Assembly (NCBI GenBank): GCA_020736575.1
Contig: JAGPYM010000023.1
Span: forward strand, 186,001 to 250,000
DNA: 64,000 nt
From: Thelonectria olida
Lineage: Eukaryota > Ascomycota > Sordariomycetes > Hypocreales > Nectriaceae
Direction: 5' to 3'
Each line of letters opens with the position of its first letter. Within the stretch, counting starts at the first letter, position 1. A program made the position numbers and the translations under genes. A model generated the notes under the pieces. The model searched no databases, was not told the origin of the DNA, and saw only the letters and a list, made by a program, of their open reading frames with translations. Below are positions 44,951 through 55,410 of this stretch, in pieces.

Positions 44951-46471
44951 TGTTGAATAAGTTGTCGATGACGGGGATAACTCGATAGTAGTAAGACTTT
45001 CTTGAGGCGATGTGTTTTGTGGAGATTTGTCTGCTTGAGTGAAATCTGCGAGCAACGTGGTTCTATATAACCGTTGGACCCCGCTGACCATGACGCATCG
45101 ATGACAGTATCGTTATAAGGCCGCCTCGAGTCGTCGCTCTCCGAGTTGTCATCACAGGCTCACGGAACAACTGGGTCCGACCAAGGCCGTGGCACGGGCA
45201 TTCGTTGGGCGACGGTGGATCGCCAGCCATCGGAAGTCCAGCATGTCATCATAGCTGTGACGTTTAAATAGCTTCATTATTGAACTTCCGACAGCCGAAG
45301 TGAACTCGGCGGATATCCGACTGTCTTATCCAACTTGGGGTTTGAAGTGCCAAGATCGTAAATAATAAAAAGTCATCCGATCTTTCGTTGTCTCGTATCA
45401 TTAGAGAGGCAAAGCAGATTTTACTATTTGTATATAGGAGTTAGTACATCTGTCTCACTACTTTGCTTCCTTCAAGTGATAGAACTCCACCTCAGCAACT
45501 TTTGTCCTTGCGGGAATCGTCATACAGATGGGGAAATCTCCATAATCCGGGTCATCGTTCGGTATCGTTGCAACGATTCCTCCTCTAAAGCAAGGGCACT
45601 CTATAGGTGAGGTACTCTGCGAAGTTGAAGAGGTGAGGCAGAGGTTCTCCAGTGGACATAGCGGAGCAAAGGGAAGCCTAGCAAGGAGGGTCGGGTTCTA
45701 AAAATTCTTGAGGTACTTAGCAGCTTCTCGAATATTCTAGATCCGACAGAAGGCAAAACTCCGAATGGCACCTTGAACCCTCGTACGCAAAGCTATAAAG
45801 ATAATAATCTAGATTTGCAGCTACATGCGCCGCCACTATGGACGGAAATTGGCTTCCATTTTAACGGCGTAGATGGCAGTCTCCGAGTACCTGACATGCT
45901 ACGATCAAAGAATAACTAGGAAAATGGCACATCCAGAGACATCCTCATAACCACCATGCGTCCCGTCGGACAACCGATGGCAATTGCTGATCCATCCCTC
46001 GAAACGTCTAATTCCCCAGGTCGGAAATCAGGTGGAAGCCATATTGCCTTCCGACCTCACCATGTGATCCAAAAACGGTCGCCACGGCGCCATGCCCGAA
46101 AGGGCGCCGCGCAGGGAAGACAGGTTGTCCTTTTTCGTTTAATGCCGTGGAGATTAGGATAGGCACCAACCGATGGGAAATAAGATATAAGGAAGACGCA
46201 AGTCAACATGTCCATAACCATAGACCAAGCGATGGACCTGTCGCACACCCTAAGGGAGGAGAGTAGACAATGCAAAACGAGAACGGGTCAACACATCACA
46301 GATTGGGATGATAATTTCAATTGGAGGAAAGACACAATTTTTCAGGGAAAGGGCGAACTGAATTGAACGTATAGGCGCGTAACGCTCCAATTAACCAATT
46401 TGCAGAGCCTGCTGGCTGAGGTTTCGTTCCTCAAGGCAAAAGGAGGGCGCGGAAGAAAGAACCTTTCGGAA

Positions 46472-46496
46472 CTTTGTTCCTCAAGGCATACACCTT
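46472..46496 (+). repeat. Complete palindromic motif
   Basis: CCTTTCGGAACTTTGTTCCT followed by CAAGG folds as CCTT/AAGG plus GGAAC/GTTCC around a TTT loop, with two mismatched bases. It is preceded by GGGCGCGGAAGAAAGAA. This is the least damaged copy of the dispersed motif. Confidence 0.75.
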
Positions 46497-46500
46497 AAAG

Positions 46501-46881
46501 CACAATTATAAAGAAATTCTTAAAAATTCAAACTAGGCTTAAAATAGCTAAAAACCTTAAATTAGGTTAATAAAGTAAGATTCTATATAAGGGGATTTTC
46601 TAGAACTTTAAATAATTTTTTTTATAACTATAGTTATTAAGAAAAAGCTTATTTACACTTTTTTTTTTTAAACTTTTCTAATTAACTAATTAAATAATTC
46701 TTTTAAAAATCTAGGAAAAATATTATCTAATAACTTTTTCTCTAATATGTTTAAAAATACTTTTTTTTAGACCTTAATAAATTTTATGGCTAGTTTTAGA
46801 AAATCGAAAATTGCTTATTTTAGCTGCATAGTATGCTATTCGACTCGCTTGTCTTTCCGACTCGCTTATCATATATGTAAC
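46501..46881. mobile_element. AT-rich element, second copy (one end lost)
   Basis: The right end, read on the minus strand, starts TTACATATATGATAAGCGAG and goes on GACAAGCGAGTCG and CAGCTAAAA. It matches the left end and adjoining interior of the element at 17082. The interior is equally AT-rich. No matching inverted end is visible at the left, so the copy is degenerate. Confidence 0.6.
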
Positions 46882-47550
46882 GGTTGTGCTAGACCGCTGT
46901 ACCATAAGGCAAAAGATTGGTCAATAATCGCATTGGTTGCAATTACAGTGGCACACAACAGCTCTTTTTAAGCCCTGCACAGTAGACCAGGCCGTGACAA
47001 TATACGTTACCCTTTATTAAAGGAAGGTTATTTTCGCCAGCTTTATTATTATCTACAGGCAATAACAATGGGCAGATACTCAAAATAAGATGCTAAAGGT
47101 ACGTCTTGAAATACGATATATGCCACAAGTATTTCCAATCCAATGCATAAGTCATGTAGAAATGGTCGACACATGGGGGCTATTGTAGGGTTAATCGGAT
47201 GTATGCTCTATTGTAATTAGAAGTCTATACATGCATGCATTAAGCTTTGCTTATAATTGCTCAGTTTTCTTACTTGGAATTAGTTGTGCTTTGAAGTAGC
47301 TATACAAGCTCTATAAATTACGAATTTAGTATCCGGAATGCTTGCGTCCTATAAGATGCCATATTTCACAGTTCAAAAGAGTGGTCGTTGAGATAATAAT
47401 GCTGCAATGCAGAGATATTCCTATCGTAATTCCTTTGGTACTGGCCTACAAGAGAGTTCCACCCCAAGCGCCCAAACAAGTTCCCGTTTATAGCGGCAAG
47501 TAGATGCTCCTCAAAGGTTTACGCGACATATGCAAGACTTTTGCAAGTCC

Positions 47551-48165
47551 TTAAGGGCTCTTGGGGCCGGTGTACTCGCGGACCTTCCAGACAAGGTAGA
47601 GGAAGTCGCCGCCACGACCCTTGTTGATGTCGTCAGTCTTACCATCCCAGCCGACAGGGGGGCGGGGTTCTTCGCTGCTGGTTCGCCACAGAGCGAGATC
47701 TGTGACAAAGCTGTGTTGCGAGGTTAGCTCTCGAGAATATTTGATTAGGTGCCACGACACTTACTGGTTGACCCCCATGTCATTGGACCACTGCAGGTAG
47801 CGGTAGTCACCGCCGGCGCCCTTGGCAAGGTCGTCATCGCGCCCAGGGATGGGGCTGTCGCGGATATCGGTCCAGAACCGGTTGACCATCATTGAGGGTT
47901 TGGGAGCCCGGTGGATGCGAAGCCAGACAAACCTAGGGTTTTGTCAGGATAGGAAACTAAGGTCACTTAAATTTTACTTACTTTGCACCAAATCCCTTGT
48001 TGATGTCGGCAGACGAGTTGTTGATCTCATTCAAGGTGTCGGAAGGCTTGTTGTCATCGTCGGTGTAGATGACCTGTTACCGTCGGTCAGTCTCCTCGGT
48101 GAGATGATCAAGAGACTTACCTCAAACCAGGAGGCAAAGACGGAGTAGTCGCTAGTGCCAGACAT
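47551..48165 (-). CDS. Small beta-prism (MABP-like) protein, four exons
   Basis: Exons 48165..48121, 48073..47982, 47932..47765 and 47710..47551 join to 154 residues. All introns are 47-54 bp with GTAAGT donors. Two or three related segments are visible: VIYTDDDNKPSDTL then DINKGFGAKFVWLRI; DDLAKGAGGDYRYLQW; and FVTDLALWRTSSEEP then DDINKGRGGDFLYLVWKV. The repeated D(I/L)xKGxGGDxxYLxW pattern fits the MABP-type beta-prism fold, seen in MVB12 trafficking proteins and in some pore-forming or membrane-binding proteins. Fold assignment is tentative. No signal peptide. Its promoter region (48237 onward) is duplicated at 54424. Confidence 0.78.
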
Positions 48166-48236
48166 GATGAAATGGAGATTAAGTTGAAGATTGAGTGATA
48201 GTTGGTGGAAGTGAATTCAGGAAGTGATTGTTGAGG

Positions 48237-48830
48237 AGTTGTGTGCTCTGATGACCGGACATTGAGGAGGAGGATGGCTCGACTTTATACTTGTCTTCCA
48301 CCATAAGTCTATCACAACGAATCTGTCCTTGAGTAGGAATGCAAAGTCCTTCAGCAGAACATATGGATAGTGGCTGGTTGAAGCCTAGATTCTAGCCCCG
48401 AGTATTCGTCGGCATTTCTCACGCGGTGTCAGCATAATGCTCAATCCAAACTTGACACGCCGCATCAGTGAAAGCGAGCTAACCACTCAATTATGCCATA
48501 TGGTAACATTCAAAACACACAGTTGCAACGCTAGCCTCAATCCGAAATGCCGGCAGCAATCTAGAAGAGTCTAGCCCTAAATCTGACATGGTTCTGACCC
48601 AGTGCGGGCCGCTTATTACCGCTTATTCTGACCCACCATGCGCGAATCTATTCGATGGATGAAGCTGTGATGATACTAACTGGCCACTGCCCGGTCATAG
48701 TGGCGCCTCTTTTCGAAGCTGGACACAACCAAATAACTTTAAGAGATGCTCATAGCGCAGGAAACTACTAGCTCAGGCTTACAGTAATATCGGCCACGTT
48801 CTGCCAGTACTGAGTTGAAAGCCGCATTTG
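48237..48830. repeat. Segmental duplication, copy A
   Basis: From GTGTGCTCTGATGACCGGAC to about 48830 this stretch matches 54424..54940 closely, with scattered substitutions and short indels (shared: GGGCCGCTTATTACCGCTTA, AAGCTGGACACAACCA). This copy lies directly upstream of the MABP-like gene and includes its promoter. Confidence 0.85.
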
Positions 48831-50137
48831 TGCCCGGCTCTCTAGTCTGATTTATTTTCAACCACCAAGCATCAGTCGCCAATATACGTAAAATGAAATC
48901 TTTTGCACTTTATGTCCCCCTCTCTATTCGTTACTCCAATAGAACTTGACGGATAAGCGCTTGTCGGTCATCATCTTTCATGCCTACCTCCTGAAATCGC
49001 CAATCAATGCTCACGACTACCTTTCCTTGGTGCAATATTCGGCTCTCGGTGGGTTGAATCAGTCCGCTGAGGTTCTGGAACACTGTTTTCTCACACAGCA
49101 CCTCACCTGACTGAGCTGTCAACTGCGGCTGCCTAGTGAGACCTTGTGACGAGATGCAGAAAGTTCATTCAGTCTGATATGGCGTCTACGGCTGCAACTT
49201 ATTGGATGCCCAGCAAAATACCGCAGGCAGAAAGGCCTTCAGCACTACATCCCCTCAATCCCTACACGCAGATTTCAGCATAGACATACAACGCACCCCA
49301 CTTAAAGAAATCAAGGCTCGACTGGCGGGCGTCCTCATCTGGCCGGTCCCACACAGGCAGGGTCAAATATGCAAAGTGCTGCTCCATCCCGACGTGGGGC
49401 GGGCATCCCAACTCATGCGGCAGTACCCGAGACGCGCTTGCTGCCTTATATGCTCCATAGGTCTGGTTCCTCACCGATACCCTTTGGACACCTTACTAGA
49501 CTGCGTCAGGTCGTCTGTGTTGCGCCGCAATATATGCCAATTGGATACGTGTCGGGAAGCATTACCAATGTGCCCAACCTAGTCACCTGAGCGTGGAGTG
49601 CAATTCCTCAGGTGGCGCATTGCGTATAACGCGCAGGTTGTCACCTAAGTGTTCTTTTGGTCGGCACTTACCGAAGCCAGTAGTTAGGCTACCCAAAACC
49701 CATGAGGTGTTTGTGTATTTAATATCTTTAATACATGATCACCTGGCATGCCGACATTCTCGCCGACGTGGCTTCAAACACATTATACTTTATTTGTTGT
49801 GCTGTGGGACGTCGAGCACAATTCCTCCACTGGGACCTGTGCCTGTGCGTATGATATAATTGCATCAGTAGGCCAATAACCAAATCCGCGCAAACATCTC
49901 TGTTCATTGTTCCTTTGCTGCCAGCCTTGTGCGGCTGAAGTCGGGTGATCTATTTCGTGCATGTAATATTTGCATGCTAATAACATTACAGATTACAAGT
50001 GCAAGAGTTAAACGAACCGTCTACGTCGGCTCGGTCTAGAACGCGGCATTTGCCGACTTGAAGGTGTGCAGTTAAATCTCACGTAAGCCGGCTCGTAGGA
50101 GTGTAGTCGGTCTTCGCACTTCGGTGTGTGGCTTGAT
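48831..50137. other. Gene-poor stretch
   Basis: A 70-codon minus-strand ORF at 49262..49474 (DRPDEDARQSSLDFFKWG) may be the relic of something, but I recognise no family. Otherwise nothing is supported. Confidence 0.4.
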
Positions 50138-50437
50138 TCATGTTGAAACCTTCGGCGGAGTTAGCGTCAGGGCCAGAGAAACGGCTGTGTCGACCATTGT
50201 ATGCGTGCCATGTGTTACTACGACTCCCTGTACGTGCGGCTTTTTCAGTTCTTTCGCGATCAGTCGACTCAAACGGATATCATCCGATGAAGTTCTGCCA
50301 ATGCTATCCGAGTTCGAAAACTTGATATAGACGATATTGCAATACTGCGCAAAACATGCGATGCCCACAGGCAAATTCGGGGGCTTGGACAGAGTTTTCG
50401 ATATTCCTAGGGTGGCTGGCAGAATCCACGTGCTCAA
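50138..50437 (-). pseudogene. L-asparaginase-like fragment
   Basis: A frame of about 99 codons with no upstream continuation. It contains IKFSNSDSIGRTSSDDIRLS and LKKPHVQGVVVTHGTHTMVD, matching the second active-site block of type II L-asparaginase (VVTHGTDT, here THGTHT). The catalytic Asp of that motif is replaced by His. The first Thr block (GTIAG-like) is not in frame, and the C-terminal half is absent. It is a relic. Confidence 0.5.
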
Positions 50438-51161
50438 CGATTCTCTGCTCTACTGGCATGTCTTGTGCCGTGAGAATCCTTCCAGTACCATCAAAGATAA
50501 GGCAGAGAAAGATAAATCCTTCGTCGAGGCGGGGCGTAGTCTGGCAGAAGGCAGGATATGCATTGCTATCTTCACCACTATGATCTTTTAACAACCCATC
50601 TTAAATGCCACAACCCTATTTCTTTAAGCCTGTATGATTTGCTCGTGCTTTTTAGCTACTGTTGGCTGAGATATTCGTGGCAATAGAGGATTCTCTAATT
50701 CGCTGGACTCTCCCCCCCCAAAAAAAAAAAAAAAAATTGAGCCACGCCACACACTGACATGAACCTGATGGCGCCGAGCTCCTGGTTTCTTGACCAAGCC
50801 GTTCGTTGCGGGCATCTCAGTGGCGAGGCGACAAGTTGAATTGTGTCCGGAGCGGCTTTTTGACCGATACATCTGCAGAGAATATGTCGGTGACTGGTCC
50901 GCGACCACGCCCAGGCGGTGAAGCGCAGCTGGCACGGCACAACTTTGCCCGGCCGTTGGGGCTGGGGCAGTAGTACTGGCCTGGCCCCTGGCATCAAGGA
51001 CAAATGCATCTTGCCTCTTTCTATCTATTGATGATCATCGATTTCAACGGTTCAAAACCACGCAGACAGAGGCAGGCTTCCAAACAAAAAAATCAAATCA
51101 AATCGAGTCTCCAAGTTGATTTGATCTAGATAAAAAAATAATCGAATTGATTTGATTTGAT
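50438..51161. other. Intergenic with A-run
   Basis: A run of 16 A's follows eight C's near 50713-50738. GATTT-type repeats start near 51085 and run into the hAT fragment. No gene. Confidence 0.4.
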
Positions 51162-51449
51162 TTAATTTAGATCTATTTGGATCTGTTTGGATATTTGGAT
51201 AACCCCACCTTTCTCCCAAGATGATATACATTGAGCTGCTCCTATAATATCCGCTTGGAGTCGGCCTCTTTGAGCTGTGACCGTCTGTCCTGCAAGGCTG
51301 AATATTCGCTCCAGCTCGGAAGACATCGTAGGAATTGAAAAGAGATCAATTGCCATCCGCGATAGACGTGGATACTGACTGCCGTCTTCGGAGAAGCCAG
51401 TACTGAATCGGATTATCCACCAAGGCACAAATTGTGGCTCAACCCCCAA
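51162..51449 (-). pseudogene. hAT transposase C-terminal dimerisation fragment
   Basis: 95 codons with YPRLSRMAIDLFSIPTMSSE, LERIFSLAGQTVTAQRGRLQ and CISSWEK, the conserved dimerisation domain at the end of hAT-family transposases. The catalytic part is missing upstream. It is flanked on the left by GATTT-rich repeats. Confidence 0.8.
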
Positions 51450-51598
51450 AGATGGCGCATGGGTTGTGGTATAGAAGGGGGCTAAACGGAGGCTGAGTTT
51501 GGTGGCGCGAGCTCTGTGGTTGAGTCGTCACGGATCGTTTAGCGGCCCGAGCTTACGAAGGGAGGGCGCGGAAGAAAGACCCTTGAGTTCCTCAAGGC

Positions 51599-51646
51599 AC
51601 AGAAGACCGGTCCCCTACGGGGTCCGCCAATGCCTTTCGGAACGAG
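51599..51646 (+). repeat. Hairpin block, copy 3
   Basis: ACAGAAGACCGGTCCCCTAC through CCTTTCGGAACGAG. It directly follows a GTTCCTCAAGGCA motif (51587..51599), so the two motif types abut here. Confidence 0.85.
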
Positions 51647-51696
51647 TGTCAAACGCGTTATCAATAGAAACAACTTTATCTCCTCGGTGTACTTGA

Positions 51697-51745
51697 ACAG
51701 GAGACCGGTCCCCTACGGGGTCCGCCAATGCCTTTTCGGAACGAG
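51697..51745 (+). repeat. Hairpin block, copy 4
   Basis: Second copy 98 bp after copy 3, with one extra T (CCTTTTCGGAACGAG). The following sequence (TTGAGAAGTAAGG, CTTGCCTTGTGGCT) resembles that after copy 2 and leads to the IDYSKWDN fragment. Confidence 0.85.
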
Positions 51746-51963
51746 TTGAGAAGTAAGGCGCTTGCCTTGTGGCTACAGGGGTTGGTGGCGTCTGCTTGTG
51801 ACCAGTCTTTTGCCTTTTGCGGTTTGAGACGCGGCACAAAGGCGCTTGCTGCTCAAACCCCGCTTTCGACAGCATTGTAGTTTAACGCTGTTTCGTGTAT
51901 GTATTCCTTTACCTTTTTATTCAATCTGAATATTCCTCAGGACGTAGCATTAAACTATTCTCC

Positions 51964-52293
51964 ATGACTATTGATTACTCGAAATGGGATAACATGGACA
52001 CGGATTCAGAACCAGAAATTTCGCCTGCGTCAGTCCCTACGCCCCAAGCTCCCATTCCAGCAGCCCCACAATTAGGTGCACCAGCTACAGCAGCGCCAGT
52101 CACAAGCAGTCTCAGGGCGGATCATCCTGTCTTCACAAATCCCGTACCGCCCATCCCAAGACTCATCGAGGTTCCGCTGGTCTTCCGCCGCGTCGGCACT
52201 TGGTCCGCAAACCGGGCGGAACAAGTAGACCGTCGATGTCAGTGTTACCAATGGAGGTTGTGCCACCTTGGAGGCCGCCTTCCGTCTCGTTGA
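51964..52293 (+). pseudogene. IDYSKWDN-family, truncated copy
   Basis: Starts MTIDYSKWDNMDTDSEPE in a good ATG context. It keeps the Pro/Ala linker and ADHPVFTNPVPPIPRLIEVP and RRVGTWSANRAEQ. About 24 residues between the linker and ADHP (the IQAVIVRCDVERLKFAP segment of the intact copy) are deleted. After about 52232 the frame runs into unrelated sequence to a TGA at 52291. More than half of the folded domain is lost. Confidence 0.75.
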
Positions 52294-53127
52294 GCCTTCT
52301 GAGATGCGCATGTTCCATTCCATTTCCCTTTTCCTATGAACAGCTTACTCGCGAGGCCGCGCACCAAAATTAAAGATAATCCTTTCTAGCCTGCGCCGGA
52401 GAATGGCCCCATGCGCCCCGGCTGTCGCGGTGAAACAGTAACTGAAGCCAACTTCAAGCTCTACTCCACCTCTGCTATATCGTTTTCTCCATATTGAATC
52501 GTGCAACCTGCACAACGGTGTTGTTGTGATCGGTGAATCGCTCGTGAGTGTTCTTCAGGCACATGGCTTCCCTAGCCCCGCATCAAACAGTCGACTCGAG
52601 GTCCAATTTGGCGGCTCTTTCTGTCATGTCTTCAATCATCCGTTGATAACCCTCATCTTCCACTTTGGACTGCGGTTGCCATCTGGAGGGCTTGTCTGGT
52701 ATGGTCTCGTAACCGGTGGGCTCCGGAAGTGCCTCACAAAAGAAACGATGATTTCCAGGGGATGTTTCTATTGCTGCAAAGAACACTGTCAAGCGACGAA
52801 ACCCGTCTCCTTTATCCCGAGAATAACACTGGGTTTTGAAGCTGAAAATACCTCGCGAGACACCGCGTTGATTGGTCGGGGACCAGCCAAAAACACTATC
52901 GCTGCCCCCCCAAAGCCCTTCGCGATGCAGAACATCCCCAGGGCCATCGAGTAACACAAATACTCGGGCATCAAATAAGATCAAGATGGCATGCTTCGTC
53001 GTTGCTGCATGGACAGCACCCGAGTCGTGCTGCAAGGCCGGCTTGCGATCAAGAGCAAACCTAGTCGGGATGACCAACGGAATAACCCACCTATCCCAGA
53101 TGCGATCGAGTCAAAGAATCCCTAAAC
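52294..53127. other. Unassigned stretch, possible coding remnant
   Basis: A minus-strand open frame of about 165 codons (52583..53077) lacks an ATG at its start. It contains FVLLDGPGDVLHREGLWGGS and YSRDKGDGFRRLTVFF. I cannot place it. It may be random or a relic. Confidence 0.35.
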
Positions 53128-54423
53128 GATATTTTCGTATTCCGAGATGCCATCAAGACTGCCTTCAATGGCTACGAGATATCTGCAAACAAACGGTTAA
53201 CCTACGGGGTGATATCAAGGTGGACGCGGAAGATCGGCGAGCTTGCTGGTTTTGCTATCAATGCTATGGCAGTTATTCTATACAGCTTGCGCTACAACGC
53301 TGCTAATTAGTTTGACCAATGCCGTAAGTCCTCCCCGACCACGCCTTCCCCACGACCCCGTTCGAGCCCGGGCTGCGGGACAAGATAGTGGCTAACCGGA
53401 GAAAAAAGGCGGACGTCAGTGATGGACTTCGCAACCTAATGCTTCAGCACAAGAACTCGGATCCATTCAGGCAGAATTACCTGGAGCGCGTGATTTCGGT
53501 TGACACCTCGGCTATTGTCCGCCATACGCGGCAGCAAAAGGCTCTGATGCGTCAAGCCTGTAGTATAGGATACTCGGTCAGCAAACGACGACCCACCGAC
53601 CTCACACCCGAGCAAGCCGCCTCTGTGGATAAGGACCCTCGGATTCAGAAGCTTGTCGAACAGCAGCAGACCCTCCGTCAGGCAGGAAGGAAGTCGCGCA
53701 AAATCGCACAGAAGCTTGAGAAAGTCAACAAGAGGCTGATCAGTGAGAGAGCGAAGCTGCGACGGGAACTCAAACATCAGGTGCGGAACGATTGGTCTCC
53801 AGAGCAGGCCGTGACCGATATAGAACGGCAGCTGGCTGGGCAAACCTTCGAGGAGGCACCCCAGCCACCACCGAATGATGGTGATGTTCATCCCGCCCAG
53901 ATACGCTTGGTCGAAGCTTTGACGGCCACAGTGGCCAACACAGTGGAGGATGAACGTCGCCGCCGTAATAATGCGATTCTAGCCGTCATGGCCTACTGTC
54001 CTATTCAGGAAGCACCATTACCTTGAGGCACAGGACGAAGAACAGCGGCGGTCAGCAAGGGAGATGTCTCTCAGACGAGTACTGCGGCGGACGAAGGCCA
54101 TCAAAGGAACGACGAGCTGGGAGCTGCAATTACCTCCGTCTTTGTGACGGATAAGACGGAGCGGACCCGGAGATGCTTCCTCTGCGTTGGAAGGGCTACC
54201 ACTCTCGCGCCTTCCGACCCGGCCATCGAGCGTCTTATCAAACCATTCTATTCCCCAGGCGACTTGAGCAAGCATTTCAAACGGCACCACCTCTCCAACC
54301 TCCAGGGCGACGAAGAGTTGCATTGTCGCCTATGCAAGCTATCCCTGGATCACAAAATGCATCTACAGAACCATGCTGAGACAGTACATGGAACTGTGTC
54401 AAGAGGAGGGTGGACCTACGTAA
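53128..54423 (+). pseudogene. DUF3435 tyrosine-recombinase-like gene with C2H2 end, broken
   Basis: Reads DIFVFRDAIKTAFNGYEISA, then LTYGVISRWTRKIGELAGFA and YSLRYNAAN, then a TAG (53308..53310) in frame. A likely intron (53324..53388) follows, then KADVSDGLRNLMLQHKNSDP and FRQNYLERVISVD, and a charged helical region (KLRRELKHQVRNDW). A TGA at 54024..54026 interrupts. The same frame then gives a zinc-finger end: CFLCVG, SPGDLSKHFKRHHLSNL and CRLCKLSLDHKMHLQNHAET. SLRYNAA (Arg) and the LQH...NYL segment (His, Tyr) fit the catalytic box of DUF3435 recombinases, the family that includes Starship 'captains'. The N-terminal half is missing, and the 3' end is cut by the duplicated segment at 54424. 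Confidence 0.78.
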
Positions 54424-54940
54424 GTGTGTGCTCTGATGACCGGACATTGAGGAGGAGGATGGCTCGACTTTATACTTGTCTTCTTCCATAAGTCTATGAC
54501 GACGAATCTGTCCTTAAGCAGAAATGCAAAGTTATTCAGTAGAACATATGGATAGTGGTTGGCTGAAGCATAGATTCTAGCCCTCGAGTATTCGTCGGCA
54601 TTTCTCACGCGGTGTCAGCATACATTCAGAACACACAGTTGCAACACTAGCCTCAATCCGAAATGCTGGCAGCAAATTTGAAGAGTCTAGCCCTAAATCT
54701 GACATGGTTCTGAACGGCGCGGGCCGCTTATTACCGCTTATTCTGACCCACCATGCGCGAATCTATTGGATGAATGAAGCTGCGATGATACTAACTGGCC
54801 GGTCAGAGTGGCACCTCTTTTCGAAGCTGGACACAACCACATAACTTGAAGAGATGCTCATAGCGCAGAAAATTACTAGCACAGGCTTACATTAATATCG
54901 GCGACGTTCTGCCAGTACTAAGTTAAAAGCCTCATTCCAG
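54424..54940. repeat. Segmental duplication, copy B
   Basis: A near-copy of 48237..48830 in the same orientation, starting exactly where the DUF3435 zinc-finger frame loses similarity (GTVSRGGWTYVS then VCSDD). The junction CCTACG|TAAGTGTGTGCTC marks a recombination or insertion point. Confidence 0.85.
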
Positions 54941-55177
54941 CGCCTGAGAATTTGATAATTTAGATGAAATCCGACCCATCACGGCATTGGTTGAGACCAA
55001 TTCGTACGAAATCAGCACAGATAGCTGCAGTTTTGCTCCTGAGAAGAGGCCTACCCCGCATCTCGAAGTGAGGATGTCCCATTAAGGGTATGCTATTGGA
55101 TTCGAATATAGTGACTTAGGTGGAATGATGCATTGGGCTTGTGATTGGTGAATCGAAGTGATGGCTACACTTCACAC

Positions 55178-55410
55178 TTCTGCTTAGCTGCATGTATATG
55201 CCCGAGGTAAGCAGCCACCGCAAGTTGGCTATCAGATGATGCCAATTTCAACTCATTTATTCTCTATTCTTCGCACTTCTGCTTAGCTGCGCAAATGTGC
55301 CCGAAGTAAGCCGCCACCGCGCGTGGTGTTTGGAGATGAGCTGTATTATTAGGATGAGCCCAAAACCGTCAGTTAGCTATCAGATCATGCCAATTTCAAT
55401 GCATCTATCT
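55178..55410 (+). repeat. Interleaved direct repeats
   Basis: CACTTCTGCTTAGCTGC with a following GCCCGAGGTAAGC.GCCACCGC occurs near 55179 and 55277. The segment GCTATCAGATGATGCCAATT and the following TCAA.TCATTTAT occurs near 55228 and 55377. The two are arranged A-B-A-B at different spacing, pointing to an old duplication of about 100-150 bp. Divergence is about 10-15% by eye. Confidence 0.65.

Larger units (their letters stand above)
44951..47550. other. Gene-free stretch with repeat copies
   Basis: No gene recognised over 2.6 kb. Near 46361 lies a copy of the TTGAACGTATAGGC segment also at 33336. Near 46425-46498 are two CRTTCCTCAAGGCA-type motifs. The AT-rich element copy follows, and the rest is plain. 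Confidence 0.5.

Noticed and set aside
53340..53380. Possible tRNA end (GTTCGAGCC)
   Set aside because: The B-box-like string is not accompanied by an A-box or a closing acceptor stem, and it lies in a likely intron of the DUF3435 relic.
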